DNA of 64,000 nucleotides from Chrysemys picta bellii (GCF_011386835.1 NC_088792.1:40848882-40912881), one strand, 5' to 3'; positions 33,316-45,699 are shown, counted from the first letter of the stretch. Made by a program: numbers and translations. Notes: generated by a model from the sequence alone, not told the origin.

Positions 33316-35922
33316 CAACTCTTCCTCCTGCTCTCCACCATCCCCCACTTGCCTTGGCAATTACACCCAAAAAAGTGCTTGGCATCAAAAGGACATCATC
33401 ATCAGTTTGAATTTGAGTCAGGTTATCCTACAAATGCTCCCGTGTTCCCTTGCCAATTTCAGTGGGTTATAAAATCACATTTATAAGTGTTTTTCTCTCT
33501 CCTGTTGCTGTGTGAGAAAGCCACAAACAACTGCGGCAACGGGCTGACCATACAAGGGGAAAGAATGGAAGTGACTATATGCAAAGTGCTGTCAAATGCA
33601 CAAAATAAACACATATTATAAACAAAGAAAATATGAACTAGTTTATCCTTATTTTTTGTCACTTGGATTATTTTCCTCAATTGTTTTGAGGGGGAGAGCC
33701 AGAAAGCTGTTTGTGTATGTGAGCAGCATCCAGAGAGCAATCTATGGAGGGAAAGCTAATCAGCAGGAAGCCCAAGAGCTGAGATGAGGAGACTGGATGA
33801 AAAGCCTACCACTGATTAGGGAATCAAGCTCCATCTAGTTGAGGGCAAGTAGGATGTGTAGGTGACTCTCTACAGCTGGACAAGATGACACAGTAGAGGG
33901 GTGCAGCAGGATCAGAGGCTATGGGACTGAACTCTGCCAGTGCAATCTACAGCCCAGTACTTAATTGCCATGCATGAGATGGAGGCAGCCCAGGAAGGGG
34001 CAGCCTAAGAACTAGATCTGAGAAGACCTATGAGATTTAATTACCCCATCACCCTTTCTGTTAGGCTGCCTCTAGGGAAGGAACCCCTTCTCTTTTATTC
34101 TAACTGTTCAAGCTGCTGTACACTTTTCTGCCAACTCCAGTAAAGAATTCTGTCACTTATCAGATGTCTGTGTGTTTAAAGAAAACCCACCAAAGGATGA
34201 AGTCTTCAGAACCTTCTGCTTGCGTCTGAGCTTGTGGTACTTTGACTATGGTACCAAGTATCTAAAAAAAGACAGTGTACCATACTATTCTCAGTGATGC
34301 TGTGTAGTGGGGCTGGTTACGCAAGGTCTGGAATGCCCTCCTCTAGCTGCAAACCTTGAAGAACAGCCTACCTTTTCCAACAGAAAAAATGGAAAGGGTC
34401 AGAAGTTTTGTACAGTTTTTAGAATGAAGTTTTGTAAGGTTACATGAGGAAAAGGACAATGTGCACATCGGTGAAGGAGGTAGGTGGAGTCGAGTCCGAT
34501 ACAGAACATCTAGTGTTATGGTGTCGTTTACCAGGAAGCAAGGAGGTGAAGAACATTGAAAGCCGAAGGACTGAGCACATACTACCTCCCATCCCTAGAC
34601 TCAGAATTCCCAGAGAAAAAAACAGTTAAAGGAAGAGAGGACACGAGGGATGGGAGAAGAGCAGTACCTGCATAAATTCCTTCACCAGTGAGTAAACTCC
34701 TAGTCAGGCATTCCTCTCTTCTCCCATCCTGCCGTTGTACAGACAACCTTGCAGATGTGACAAGCAGTATCCACCCCCACCCCCTCCGGTGAGGATGAGG
34801 CCTTACCTGAAAAGCAGGCTGGAGTTCCACATGCCCCCTTTTTCCCCCTTGGAGGAATCTAGATCCGCTAAGTGGAGGTTGCTGAAGCAAAGATCAGGCA
34901 ACAGCCCTGGCAGATTGAGAGACATGGCCTCTGTTTTGCACCCAAAAAACACAATTGCATCTGGTGGAGCATCCCTTCAGTGCTATCTGAGGTGCTTAAC
35001 CCTCATGCTGATATATAGTGTTGAGGCATTTTAACCAGCCACTAATTTTGACCTTAGATGCAGGTCATTCTTTCATTACTCCAAGAACACAAACAGCCTA
35101 AGTCTTATGCACATAAAATCTGCTAGTAGAGCTTGCTGGAGGATGAGAATTCCATTTCATGGCAACTTTCAAGGTTTCAAAGGTTGTTTTCATTCTGCAT
35201 TGAAACAACAACAAAACCTTAGGAACATTTTTGCAAAAAGAGAATTGTGTTGACATAAGTGGGGGGCTGGAGGGGACAAGAAAAAGGGTGTGTGCGCGCC
35301 TGTCCTCAGGGCATACGCTATGGGAGACCCAGGTTCAAGTCCCTGCGTGGCATAATTCAGACCCAGATCATTCTGATTGAGGCCCCCTAATCACCAGGCT
35401 ACAGAATGAGGGACTGGTTCACTCTCTCTTCACAAAACATTTAAACTGCAACAGAACAGCATCAGTTGACAAAATTTCATTTAGTCAAAAATATTCTGAC
35501 CAACTCTGCTTGATAGCCCTCTTCACTTCTAGTGAAGTCTCTCATTAGGGGAGAAAAAGGGGTTTAGGTAGAAGGTGGGGGAAAAGCCACTGGCTCGGGA
35601 ATCCTTGACCCTTAGGAAGGAATTCTGGAAGGTAAACTAATCACCAACTTCATAGAAAGAACTGGAAGTACCCAGGCTTGAGAAAGGGAGTACAACTCTC
35701 CAGCCCAACAAAATGGCAATGAAAGCCTTGATCTGGTCTTACCAAGCACAGCTACATCTGTTAGGGGTTCAGTTATACTGGTAAAAGCCCCAGTTTTGAT
35801 GCATGCAGAGGCCTGATGTAGCCGAGACTGGTACTCCAAGGGAATGTAGTTTATGGCCTTACTGAAACCTGCCAGGACAAACTCCAGGATATGCTGAAGG
35901 AAGGAGGAGCAAGGGGAAAAAA
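33316..35922. other. Intergenic between two DIRS elements
   Basis: No supportable gene. At about 35,300-35,420 a possible old tRNA-derived SINE contains the B-box-like GGTTCAAGTCCCTG. Short frames elsewhere have no recognisable product. Confidence 0.45.
35300..35420 (+). mobile_element. Possible old tRNA-derived SINE
   Basis: GGAGACCCAGGTTCAAGTCC resembles a pol III B box context, followed by an 'attcagacccag' body that I have seen in dispersed sauropsid repeats. No clear A box or target duplication. Confidence 0.35.
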
Positions 35923-37493
35923 CAGTTACCTACCTTTCGTAACTCTTGTTCTTCGAGATGTGTTGCTCATGTCAATTCTATTCTAGCTGAGTGCGCGTCC
36001 ACATGCGCACTCGGAGACTTTTGCCTTAGTGGTATCCATAGGGTCGGCTGCAGCGCTCCCTTGAGTGCCGCACTCATGCATCAGTATATTCAGCACCGCT
36101 GACCCTACGCTCTCTCAGTTCCTTCTTGCCGGCAACTCCGACAGAGGTTGCTTGCTCACGTTGATTCCATTCTAGGTGACTCACAAGCAGTATCCTCAGA
36201 GATGGGTTCGGAGTTCAGTCTAGTGGCTTGCAGTACTGCTCTGCCGAAGCCAGCATCATCCCAGGCCTGCTGGGTAAGTATGTAATGGGACATTAACGTG
36301 TGGATGGACAACCAGGTGAGCACCCTACAGATGTCCTGGATAGGCATTAGGGCCAGGAAAACTCCCAAAGAGGCCTGTGCCCTAGTTGAGTGGGCGATTA
36401 CAATCATTGGAGGTGGCACCTTTGCCTGATCGTAGCAGCAGCGAATGCAGCCAGTGATCAAAGAAGAAATTCTTTGTGCGGCTACTGGACGACTTTTCAT
36501 CCTGTTGGCCACCACGACGAACAATTGCGTCGACCTGTGGAATGGCTTGGTTCTTTCAGTGTACAAGGCTAGCACCTCCTGATGTCTAGCGAATGCAACC
36601 TACGCTCCTCCTCCGACTTATGTAGTTTGGAAAAAGTACCGGTAAGTAAATGTCCTGGCCTGTATGAAACTGTGAGACCACCTTGGGCAGGAAAGCTGGG
36701 TGTGGCTGTAGCTGGACCTTGTAAAAGGTTGTATAGGGCGGTTCCAAGGTGAGCACTCTAATCTCAGAGACCTGGCAGGCAGATGTTATTGCCACCAAGA
36801 ATGCGACTTTCCAGGAAAGAGGAAGGACAGAGCAGGAAGCCAGAGGCTCAAAGGGGGGATGTGGGTCCCACAGAGGAACGGGGTCCCTGACATGCGGGTA
36901 GAGGCACTCGAGGTACCTGGCAAGCATGTCCTGGGCTAAAACTGACCTACCCTCAAGCGGCAGATGGAAGGCCAAGATAGCAGCCAAGTGGACTCAGACC
37001 ATTGCCCTTCTGGCAACCAGGGCGGAGCCGTTGAGGCTTGAGTCTGCCAACTGACCCTGGTCGGCAACCAGTGAGGTGAGGATCAGTGCTTGCCCATCGA
37101 GCGGTACCAGGGGGCTGGAGACCGGTGCCATGATAGGGCATCCAGGGCGAATTCCTAGCCGGGACTCTAACTACCAAACTAAATTAACACTTACCTTAAT
37201 GGCTAAGTACCTACAAACTATATACAAAGAGGAAGACAATGGGCTGTAAAGAACCACTAATGCTCTTGCAATGCAAGACGAGGTGCTCTGACCAACTGTC
37301 ATGGGTGGTAAGAAGGAACTGAGTGGCATAGGTTCGGTGGCACCAAATATACCACCACACGAGCATGGCACTCACAGGGATGCCGCAGCAGACCCTACGG
37401 ATACCGCTAAGACAAAAGTCTCCGACAACTGTGCACATGGGCGCGCATATGCCTAGAATGGAATCAACATGAGCAAGCACTTGAAGAAGAAAT
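35923..37493 (-). mobile_element. Internally deleted DIRS element
   Basis: Inverted terminal repeats at about 35,923-36,170 and 37,300-37,493 share GAGACTTTTGCCTTAGTGGT at the left and its near complement at the right. On the minus strand, starting from the right end, come a leader (37,290-37,170), the beginning of gag (about 37,160-37,030), then directly the tyrosine recombinase (36,987-36,156). RT and RNase H are missing. All parts face one way, unlike the rearranged copy at 27,342. It would be non-autonomous; the recombinase is also broken. Confidence 0.8.
36156..36987 (-). pseudogene. DIRS tyrosine recombinase remnant
   Basis: Two minus-strand frames join in family order. One runs 36,987-36,586 (PPFEPLASCSVLPLSWKVAF, then LVAITSACQVSEI, where the catalytic arginine of A-R-R-V-S-E appears as C-Q, so it seems lost). 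The other runs 36,575-36,156 (FHRSTQLFVVV, then AAQRISSLITGC, and IAHSTRAQASLGVF carrying the H-x-x-R). A frame change near 36,590 separates them. Enzyme activity is unlikely. Confidence 0.75.
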
Positions 37494-37984
37494 CTCTCTT
37501 ACCACACAAACTGGAAATGGTTGCCCACATACTGGAGTAAATCTCATTTGTTGCTTTATATCTGCTACCCAAGAATCTAACAATTTTAGGGGAGGATCCC
37601 TTTGCTAGGAACCGAAACTCCTCTGTTTGCAGGCCAGGAGGATCAGAAAAGGCAGACGCAGCAGAGGTTGATGGAAAATTGAGAAGAAACGGTATTTTTG
37701 GGAAGTTGCTTTTCTGTTTGTCTATTTTGTCTTTTCAATTGTAAGCCCTTGGGGTAGGGGCTGCCTAGCATAATGGGGCTTCAACCCTGGGTGAAGCCTT
37801 TAGGTGCTACCAGAATATAAACAGGAATACCAATACAGTGCAGAAAGGGCGAAGGACCCTGACCAAAAAAAAAAAAAAAAACCCCTAGATGGAGAGGAAG
37901 AATCACAGCCTGTGTCCACCTGTGAGCTACAAGGTTGGCCTCTATCTTGACCTTATGGCGTACCTAGGAAGTAAAGGGAGAAAA
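37494..37984. other. Intergenic with an L2/MIR-like tail
   Basis: Holds an old retroposon tail at 37,735-37,825 and a poly-A run at 37,865-37,879. No gene. Confidence 0.5.
37735..37825 (+). mobile_element. Ancient L2/MIR-like retroposon tail
   Basis: TTGTAAGCCCTTGGGGTAGG, then CCTAGCATAATGGGGC and TGCTACCAGAATATAAACA. It is the same family pattern as at 16,505-16,615. Confidence 0.5.
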
Positions 37985-38150
37985 GGCTCAGTGGTTTGAG
38001 TATTGGCCTGCTAAACCCAGGGTTGTGAGCTCAATCCTTGAGGGGGCCATTTAGGGAACTGGGGTAAAAGTCTCTCTGGGGATTGGCCCTGCTTTGAGCA
38101 GGGAGTTGGATTAGATGACCTCCTAAGGGCCCTTCCAACCCTGATATTCT
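37982..38150 (+). mobile_element. Turtle tRNA-derived SINE with CR1-type tail
   Basis: GGCTCAGTGGTTTGAGTATT supplies the pol III A-box region and GGTTGTGAGCTCAATCC the B box. The 3' part GAGTTGGATTAGATGACCTC, then CTTCCAACCCTGATATTCT, equals the CR1 3' end used for mobilisation. Flanking 'taaaggga/taaaaggga' may be the target duplication. This structure is that of the cryptodiran turtle pol III SINE and is the main species clue in the window. Confidence 0.85.
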
Positions 38151-38682
38151 AAAAGGGAACAGACAGTTCCAATTGTGCAAACTGAGCATTAGGTAAACAT
38201 ACATATGATAGTGAAAGTCAGTTTATGACAGTACAACATCTCTTACCAAACATCAGACTAAGCATTGCCTTGTATGTTGGGGGTGGGGGTGGGGGGAGAG
38301 AAGCAGTGATATTTTTTACATTTGGTCACCCATATTACTTTTATGCCTATGAGTTTAATGGGCTTGTCTTGTCCTCCTAGGACAAATGAGTAGTTTTCTT
38401 TGCAAAGCCACACAGAAGTGCTGAGGACATTTTGGCTTAATCTTACTTTTTTTCTATTAAAGGAAAACTTGTCAAAAATGTAAGACTATGGCTCCTGGGA
38501 TTTGAGAAAAGGATATTAATGATTTAATCAGAAATTGCAGGTTATCTGGAGTTACATTTCCTTTGCCAACTGAATTAAACCAACAGATTATTCACTAAAC
38601 TCTTCAGGTATACATGCTGGAATTCCAAGATGAGTTTTGGAGTGTATTTTTCTTATGCTGGATACTGTTGGTCCATTACAAA
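38151..38682. other. Intergenic, nothing recognised
   Basis: AT-rich DNA with a G-run near 38,280; no gene or repeat supported. Confidence 0.5.
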
Positions 38683-38874
38683 TACACCTCTACCTCAATA
38701 TAACGCGACCTGATATAACACAAATTTGGATATAATACGGTAAAACAGTGCTCCGGGAGGGCAGGGCTGCGCACTCCAGCGGATCAAAGCAAGTTCGATA
38801 TAACGCGGTTTCACCTATAATGTGGTAAGATTTTTTGGCTCCCGAGGACAGCGTTATATCAGGGTAGAGGTGTA
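38683..38874. mobile_element. Mariner/Tigger-type MITE
   Basis: A 192-bp element with ends TACACCTCTACCTCAATATA and GGGTAGAGGTGTA, TA at both edges, and internal repeated 'gttatat' blocks that fold back. No coding capacity. Confidence 0.85.
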
Positions 38875-39372
38875 ATTCCTTTAGCCCAGTTTCCTTCTAG
38901 AGATAAAACAGCTATTCAAGATGCTTAGAAAGAGTGAAAGAGAAAGGAGTTCATTTAAGTTTGGAAATTAGATTGCTTTCTACAAGCTTGTCTGTTGCCT
39001 TCTCTAAACATATGTGAATTAATAGACTGTAAGTTAGAGCTGGTATGGAGGTGAAATGCCCTGAAAGGTTAATTGGCTCTGCTGAGCATAGTAAACAGAG
39101 ACCCTCATGGTAGGAAATATCTAGTGTCTCTCTTTTGCTTTGAAACAGAGACGCCAGGACGAAGCTTACCCAGTCTTCTTGTAGTTATCTAACGCTATCA
39201 ATTTCTACTGTCACATTAGGTAGCATCCAAGGTAGACACTATCCCTATTTGTTAAAAATTTTCCTAATACTTTATTAATGTTTTCAACAACTCAATTTCC
39301 ACACAAGCATTCCTTTACTAGTCCAAAGGCCACTTGGTATTACATCCTAAGTATCAATATATGCATATACAC
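38875..39372. other. Intergenic, nothing recognised
   Basis: No gene or repeat supported; ends at the target duplication ACAC of the next LTR (39,369-39,372). Confidence 0.5.
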
Positions 39373-39755
39373 GGTGGCAGAACTCTGACCTTGTCCCCGT
39401 GGGTTCCATGCTTCTAGGCGGTTTATGCTAGCCTCAGTAGCTCACTGCGACCCTCCACGTAGCCCTTCTCTCTCTAGGGCCAGGGTTACAGTCTACTGAG
39501 CCCTTTTCATCATAAGCCAGCAAGGAGGTTGGTGAGAGAACTCCCAGTCTCTGTTGTCTCTAGGGCTTATTTCAAAACAGTTTAGCCTCCTGTCCTGATA
39601 GGGGCCTGTCTTCCCTTCCCAGGAGGTGTTTCTGTAGTGGCAGGTTGGAGGGGACCCGGGCCCGCCCTCTATTTCCGGGTTCCGGCCCAGGGACCCTAAT
39701 GGTAGCAGCTGTTGGCAGCCAACCTTTCATTGCCAGAGATGCTACATTTCCCTAG

Positions 39756-41975
39756 CATAATGAAAGGTTTCAGAGTAGCAGCCGTGTTAGTCTGTATCCG
39801 CAAAAAGAAGAACAGGAGGACTTGTGGCACCTTAGAGACTAACAAATTTATTAGAGCATAAGCTTTCGTGGACTACAGCCCACTTCTTCGGATGCATATA
39901 GAATGGAACATATATTGAGGAGATATATATACACACATACAGAGAGCATGAACAGGTGGGAGTTGTCTTACCACCTCTGAGAGGCCAATTAATTAAGAGA
40001 AAAAAAACTTTTGAAGTGATAATCAAGCTTGCCCAGTACAAACAGACAGTTAGATAACAAGTGTGAGAATACTTACAAGGGGAGACAGATTCAATGTCTG
40101 TAATGGCTCAGCCATTCCCAGTCCTTATTCAAACCGGAGTTGATTGTGTCTAGTTTGCATATCAATTCTAGCTCAGCAGTTTCTCATTGGAGTCTGTTTT
40201 TGAAGTTTTTCTGTTGTAATATAGCCACCCGCAGGTCTGTCACTGAATGACCAGACAGGTTAAAGTGTTCTCCCACTGGTTTTTGAGTATTTTGATTCCT
40301 GATGTCAGATTTGTGTCCATTAATTCTTTTGCGTAGAGACTGTCCGGTTTGGCCAATGTACATGGCAGAGGGGCATTGCTGGCACATGTGATGGCATATA
40401 TCACATTGGTAGATGTGCAGGTGAACGAGCCCCTGATGGTATGGCTGATGTGATTAGGTCCTATGATGATGTCACTGGAATAGATATGTGGACAGAGTTG
40501 GCATCGGGGTTTGTTACAAGGATAGGTTCCTGGGTTAGTGGTTTTGTTCAGTGATGTGTGGTTGCTGGTGAGTATTTGCTTTAGGTTGGGGGGTTGTCTG
40601 TAAGCGAGGACAGGTCTGTCTCCCAAGATCTGTGAGAGTAAAGGATCATCTTTCAGGATAGGTTGTAGATCTCTGATGATGCGCTGGAGAGGTTTTAGTT
40701 GGGGGCTGAAGGTGACAGCTAGTGGTGTTCTGTTATTTTCTTTGTTGGGCCTGTCTTGTAGGAGGTGACTTCTGGGTACTCGTCTGGCTCTGTCAATCTG
40801 TTTTTTCACTTCAGCAGGTGGGTATTGTAGTTTTAAGAATGCTTGATAGAGATCTTGTAGGTGCTTGTCTCTATCCGAGGGATTGGAGCAAATGCGGTTA
40901 TATCTTAGAGCTTGGCTGTAGACAATGGATCGTGTGGTGTGTCCTGGATGGAAGCTGGAGGCATGTAGGTAAGTGTAGCGGTCAGTAGGTTTCCAGTATA
41001 GGGTGGTATTTATGTGACCATCGCTTATTATCACAGTAGTGTCCAGGAAATGGACCGCTTGTGTGGATTGATCTAGGCTGAGGTTGATGGTGGGATGGAA
41101 ATTATTGAAATCATGGTGGAATTCCTCAAGGGCTTCTTTTCCATGGGTCCAGATGATGAAGATGTCATCAATGTAGCGCAAGTAGAGTAGGGGCGTTAGG
41201 GGACGAGAGCTAAGGAAGCGTTGTTCTAAGTCAGCCATAAAAATGTTGGCATATTGTGGGGCCATGCGGGTACCCATAGCAGTGCCGCTGACTTGAAGGT
41301 ATATATTGTCCCCAAATGTGAAATAGTTGTGGGTGAGGACAAAATCACAAAGTTCAGTCACCAGGTTAGCTGTGACATTATCAGGGATACTGTTCCTGAT
41401 AGCTTGTAGTCCATCTTTGTGTGGAATATTGGTGTAGAGGGCTTCTACGTCCATAGTGGCCAGGATGGTGTTTTCTGGAAGATCACCGATGGATTGTAGT
41501 TTCCTCAGGAAGTCAGTGGTGTCTCGAAGATAGCTGGGAGTGCTGGTAGCGTAGGGTCTGAGGAGAGAGTCTACATAACCAGACAAGCCTGATGTTAGGG
41601 TGCCAATGCCTGAGATGATGGGGCGTCCAGGATATCCAGGTTTATGGATCTTGGGTAGCAAATAGAATACCCCTGGTCGGGGTTCTAGGCATGTGTCTGT
41701 ACAGATTTGTTCCTGTGCTTTGTCAGGGAGTTTTTTTAGCAGATGGCAAGCTTGATTATCACTTCAAAAGTTTTTTTTCTCTTAATTAATTGGCCTCTCA
41801 GAGGTGGTAAGACAACTCCCACCTGTTCATGCTCTCTGTATGTGTGTATATATATCTCCTCAATATATGTTCCATTCTATATGCATCCGAAGAAGTGGGC
41901 TGTAGTCCACGAAAGCTTATGCTCTAATAAATTTGTTAGTCTCTAAGGTGCCACAAGTCCTCCTGTTCTTCTTTT
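39756..41975 (-). mobile_element. Penelope-like element with 13-bp target duplications and inverted arms
   Basis: Flanked by TACATTTCCCTAG on both sides (39,743-39,755; 41,976-41,988). Perfect inverted arms of about 231 bp (39,803-40,033 and 41,745-41,975) enclose a minus-strand gene for reverse transcriptase plus GIY-YIG endonuclease. A unique 47-bp head (39,756-39,802, including GTAGCAGCCGTGTTAGTCTG) lies outside the left arm. The coding part is 5'-truncated where it meets the right arm. Confidence 0.92.
40184..41745 (-). pseudogene. Penelope-type reverse transcriptase / GIY-YIG endonuclease, one frameshift
   Basis: An uninterrupted minus-strand frame runs from about 41,745 to 40,240 with the first methionine at 41,661. 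It shows RT start LLPKIHKPGYPGRPI, motif A TMDVEALYTNIPH, motif B SGTAMGTRMAPQYANIFM and motif C LRYIDDIFIIW. Catalytic aspartates are present. The C-terminal GIY-YIG nuclease (CPSAMYIGQTGQSLRKRING) is in another frame (40,387-40,184), so one frameshift near 40,385 separates the domains. The N-terminal part before the RT is missing by truncation. In intact relatives the protein nicks the target and reverse-transcribes element RNA. It looks young: no stop within about 500 codons. Confidence 0.88.
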
Positions 41976-42368
41976 TACATTTCCCTAGGCCACTTCCCCA
42001 CAGCTCTCCTGCTTCTCCCTTACCTTAGGGTTCCCTTACCGACGGTTTGAGGGTGTCTTCATTAACCAGCCCCTCAGCTGCACTTCCTCTCCTCTGGCTC
42101 CCTGGGTCTCTTCAGCCTGACTTGAATGAGCCCTTTTATAGCATCAAAAGGGCCTTAACTAGAGTCAGGTGTTCACATTACCTTAATGGACTTACCTGAC
42201 TCTTTGCAGGTTAATTGGAGTCAGGTGTTCTCATTAGTCTAGAGCAGCCCCTGCTCTGGTCAGTCAGGGAACAGAAAACTGCTAATCCAGTGGCCAGTAT
42301 ATCTGCCTTCTACTACTTTGTTGTACCCAACTGGCCTGGGTCTATCACAACACCCTTATATTATATAC

Positions 42369-43748
42369 CAGGGGTCAGCAACCTATGGCACGTGTACCAA
42401 GGACGGCATGCGAGCTGATTTTTAATGGCACACTGCTGTCTGCCGGGGACCCCGCGGCCAGCCCTGCTCAACCCGCTGCCGAACCCAGGCCAACAGCGGG
42501 CTGGGTGGGGCCGGGACCCCGGCAGGCAGCAGCGTGCCATTAAAAATCCTGCCCAGCCTGCTCTTCTCTGCCCACTGCTCTCTCCTGCGGGGGCAGGGGG
42601 CAGAAGCTTGGTCCTTCCGGCTGCTGCTGCAGGGCAGCCTCCACCGGCAGCCAAGCTCCCTCCTCCCCTGTCTCTTGCCCCAGCGTGCTGGGTTCCTGCC
42701 CCTCCTCCTCTCCCTCCCTGCGGCTAATGGAGAGGGAGGGGGAGAAGCGGAGCCGGAACTGCAGCTGTAGTGTGCTCGCTGCTCTGGAGAAGAGGCGGGG
42801 ACGGGGCCTTGGGGAAGGAGGGTGGAATCGGGCATATCTCCTCCAGCCCCCTGCCGTGAGCTGCTCAGGGCAGGGGGCTGGGAACATCCCCATGACTCCA
42901 GCCCACCCCCCCCCGATCCCCTGCCCTGAGCCCTGCATCCCCCAGCCCTGAGCCCTGCACCCCCCTCACACACACCCAGCCCCCTGCCCTGACTCCTGCA
43001 CCCCCACACCCCATGCCCTGACTCTTGCACCCCCCACATCCCCACCCTGAGCACCAAACGGAAGCTCCTGCACACACACCCCACATTCCCACCTGCACCC
43101 CTCACAACAAATTCCCAGGTAAGCACTCCACATCCAACCCTCCTGCCCCAACCCTGAGCCGCCTCCCTCATTCTAGCTCCTGGCCAGACCCTACACCCCA
43201 ACCCCCAGCCTGATCCTTCAGCCCTAGCCCTGTGCTCAGTGCACTCCCACTCTCAGCTCAGTGCAGAGAGAGAGGAAGAGAATGGGCTAAAACCAGGAAG
43301 AAGGTAGGTACTCACTTTATGTGGGCAGGGCCGGGACCCCAGACCGGCAGTGGGCTGAGCGGGGCTGCCAGCCAGGGCCCTGGCTGGGAGGAGCTGGTGG
43401 ATGGAACCCCAGACCAGCAGCGGGCTGAGCCACTCAGCCCACTGCCAGTCTGGGGTCCTGGCCGCTGGTCCCGCTCAGCCCACTGCTGGCCTAGGTGAAT
43501 GGAACCCCAGGATGGCAGAGCGGGCTGGCGGCATAAGATCAGCATTTTAATTTAATTTTAAATGAAGCTTCTTAAACATTTTGAAAACCTTGTTTACTTT
43601 ACATACGACAATAGTTTAGTTATATAATATATAGACAGAGAGAGACCTTTTAAAAAACGTAAAAATGTATTACTGGCACGCGAAACCTTAAATTAAAGTG
43701 AATAAATGAAGACTCGGCACACCACTTCTGAAAGGTTGCCGACCCCCG
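42369..43748. mobile_element. Non-autonomous hAT element, 1.4 kb, with 8-bp target duplication
   Basis: Ends CAGGGGTCAGCAACCTATGG and AAGGTTGCCGACCCCCG are inverted. TTATATAC flanks both (42,361-42,368; 43,749-43,756). The interior is GC-rich, with degenerate 'ccctgactcctgcacccc' repeats at 42,890-43,220, which generate long spurious frames on both strands. No transposase is visible. Confidence 0.92.
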
Positions 43749-43756
43749 TTATATAC

Positions 43757-45699
43757 ACTAGCAACAATACAGTTACAAGCATTGGCCAAATACTCTCAAC
43801 CAGATCAGGACTGGAAGACTCCATCTCATCATGGTATGACTCTACAGGGGTAAGGAAAAGCTCTGATGAAGAACCCCTAGAAAACTTTGCTCTCTCTCTC
43901 TCTTTTTTTTTTTTTAAATATACTATAGCAAACAAGGGATGTCAATGCTGGTTATTGGACCTCAGCTAATGTCAGCTGAAGCAGTTGAGGACTGCACTCT
44001 GCTCTCCAAGTTATTTTCCCCCTTATCTCTCCATTGCCATATTTTCCCTCAACTACTGGACTAACCATTTCTAACCAATTATTTGTTGCACCTGATGCCC
44101 AATTAATCATGTTCTCTTTATTTCCCAATTTCTCAGTAAGAAATGCAATGCCGATATTGCAAAGCATCACTACACAAACAATCCTTCTCTCTCATAAGTT
44201 CATTCATTTTGGTTATGTGCTTTGGGCCTATTACTTATGCTAACATCCAAACTGAATTTAAGATGATAGTTTCATTCAGGCCTAATATTGGCCTATAATC
44301 CTACATTGTCCCAAATAGCTTACAATATAAGCATTACAATTGCTTTTGCTCAGTCCTTTTCTTTGGCTCCCAAGCTTGCAGCATTATATCAGCACTAGTG
44401 TCAGAGAAAACAAGAAAAATATTAACTGAAAAGGAACATTCTGTTGGTTGAAAAGGTTAGAAATATTTTAGAACGTACTTTGCCAAGTTAAATATAGCCA
44501 TAGGCAATGGTTCCTATTTATCAGGTCGCTGCTGTCAACATGAGTCTAATACTGGTACCAGAGCTTCAGGTTAACTGGCAAATAAAATATCAACCTTAGA
44601 CTGTCACCACACAAGTCAATATGAAATATATTCTTGCTTGTCACTGTTTTTAGTGTCGCAAAGAAAAACAAAGCTAAACCAATTTCCTTTTTTCAGGTTG
44701 TTACTTAACTAACACTGGTGGAGCTGTAGAGAGAGAGCAAGTCCCTGGATATCTACAGCTTTTATGTTTTCAGAATACTGTAAAAAGCTAAAAGCTTAAC
44801 TTTGATTTTTGACCAGTCTCCTTAAGAACTAGACCACTTTGTTTTGTTTATACTTCACATTCCAAGGGCTGGAACTAAAGTGTGTATACACTAAGAACTC
44901 CATTATTTATAATCTTGTATCCACCAAGTTCTCTTTCCAGTCTGCCTGTGTGTTAGTTGTGCTGGTGTAGCAAAATGATCTTAAATACAGTGATCCAATA
45001 AAATACCTGCAAGTAAAGGATTTAAAGGAGGTATTCTTTAAAGAAGCAGAAAAGAGGGTGGGGAAGAGAGAGTGTGTCAGGTCTCCTTCTTCCCTTACAG
45101 GTCATCCTTTTTAACCATCATTTGAGGGGAAAGGCGGCAAGGTTCCAGCAGTGAGTTGGCTGGGGACCCAGATGGGTAAAAGGGGAGGCCTGACAGCAGG
45201 CTCCCGAAGCATATATAAGTGATTATGGAATTATCTGCACTGTACAATTCTATCTGCCAGGTACTCCCAGACATCTAGGAATAAAGTTGCAGCCTAATTA
45301 AGCCACATTCAGCATCTCCTGTCCTTCTTCCAGCATAGACAAAGACACTCAGATGTCAAGAAGTGAAGGTCATATTTTAAACCTGCAAAAAAAATTGCTA
45401 GAGACTAACATTAGTCAGCTGCTGATACATATGAACTCTTATGCAAAGGGTTGTATATATCATGAGTACTCTTACTCAAAAGGCTGTATATATGTCTCTA
45501 GAATGCCAACGGTCAGTGCTCTATGTGGGCATGTATTTATTTATACATGCATCTCTTCTACTTTAAGGCTGGAAGATAACAAGGATGGTCATTGTAGCAC
45601 TAAGACTCATAGGAAGGAGTTTTGGAATCTGTACCTGAACTTGTGGGTGATAACTGTGATATTTAGAAGTTAAAAATAAATGCAAAATAAAAAGTTACT
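43757..45699. other. Downstream flank of ARL5B, nothing recognised
   Basis: AT-rich DNA with a poly-T run near 43,904. No exon, repeat or RNA gene supported. Whether the ARL5B transcript extends this far is unknown. Confidence 0.4.

Larger units (their letters stand above)
39373..42349 (-). mobile_element. Solo LTR (minus strand) split by a Penelope-like element
   Basis: Reading the minus strand, it starts TGTGATAGACCCAGGCC at 42,349 and ends near 39,373. A 4-bp duplication ACAC flanks it (39,369-39,372; 42,350-42,353). Subtracting the inserted Penelope-like element leaves about 744 bp. Its beginning shares GACCAGAGCAGGGGCTGC and neighbouring blocks with the LTR at 4,725-5,391, so both belong to one LTR family. 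A TATAAAAGGG box lies near 42,140. Confidence 0.8.

Noticed and set aside
40722..40988. Plus-strand frame of 88 codons
   Set aside because: Antisense shadow of the Penelope reverse transcriptase.
42422..43201. 259-codon minus-strand frame
   Set aside because: Low-complexity GC-rich interior of a non-autonomous hAT element; overlapping frames occur on both strands.
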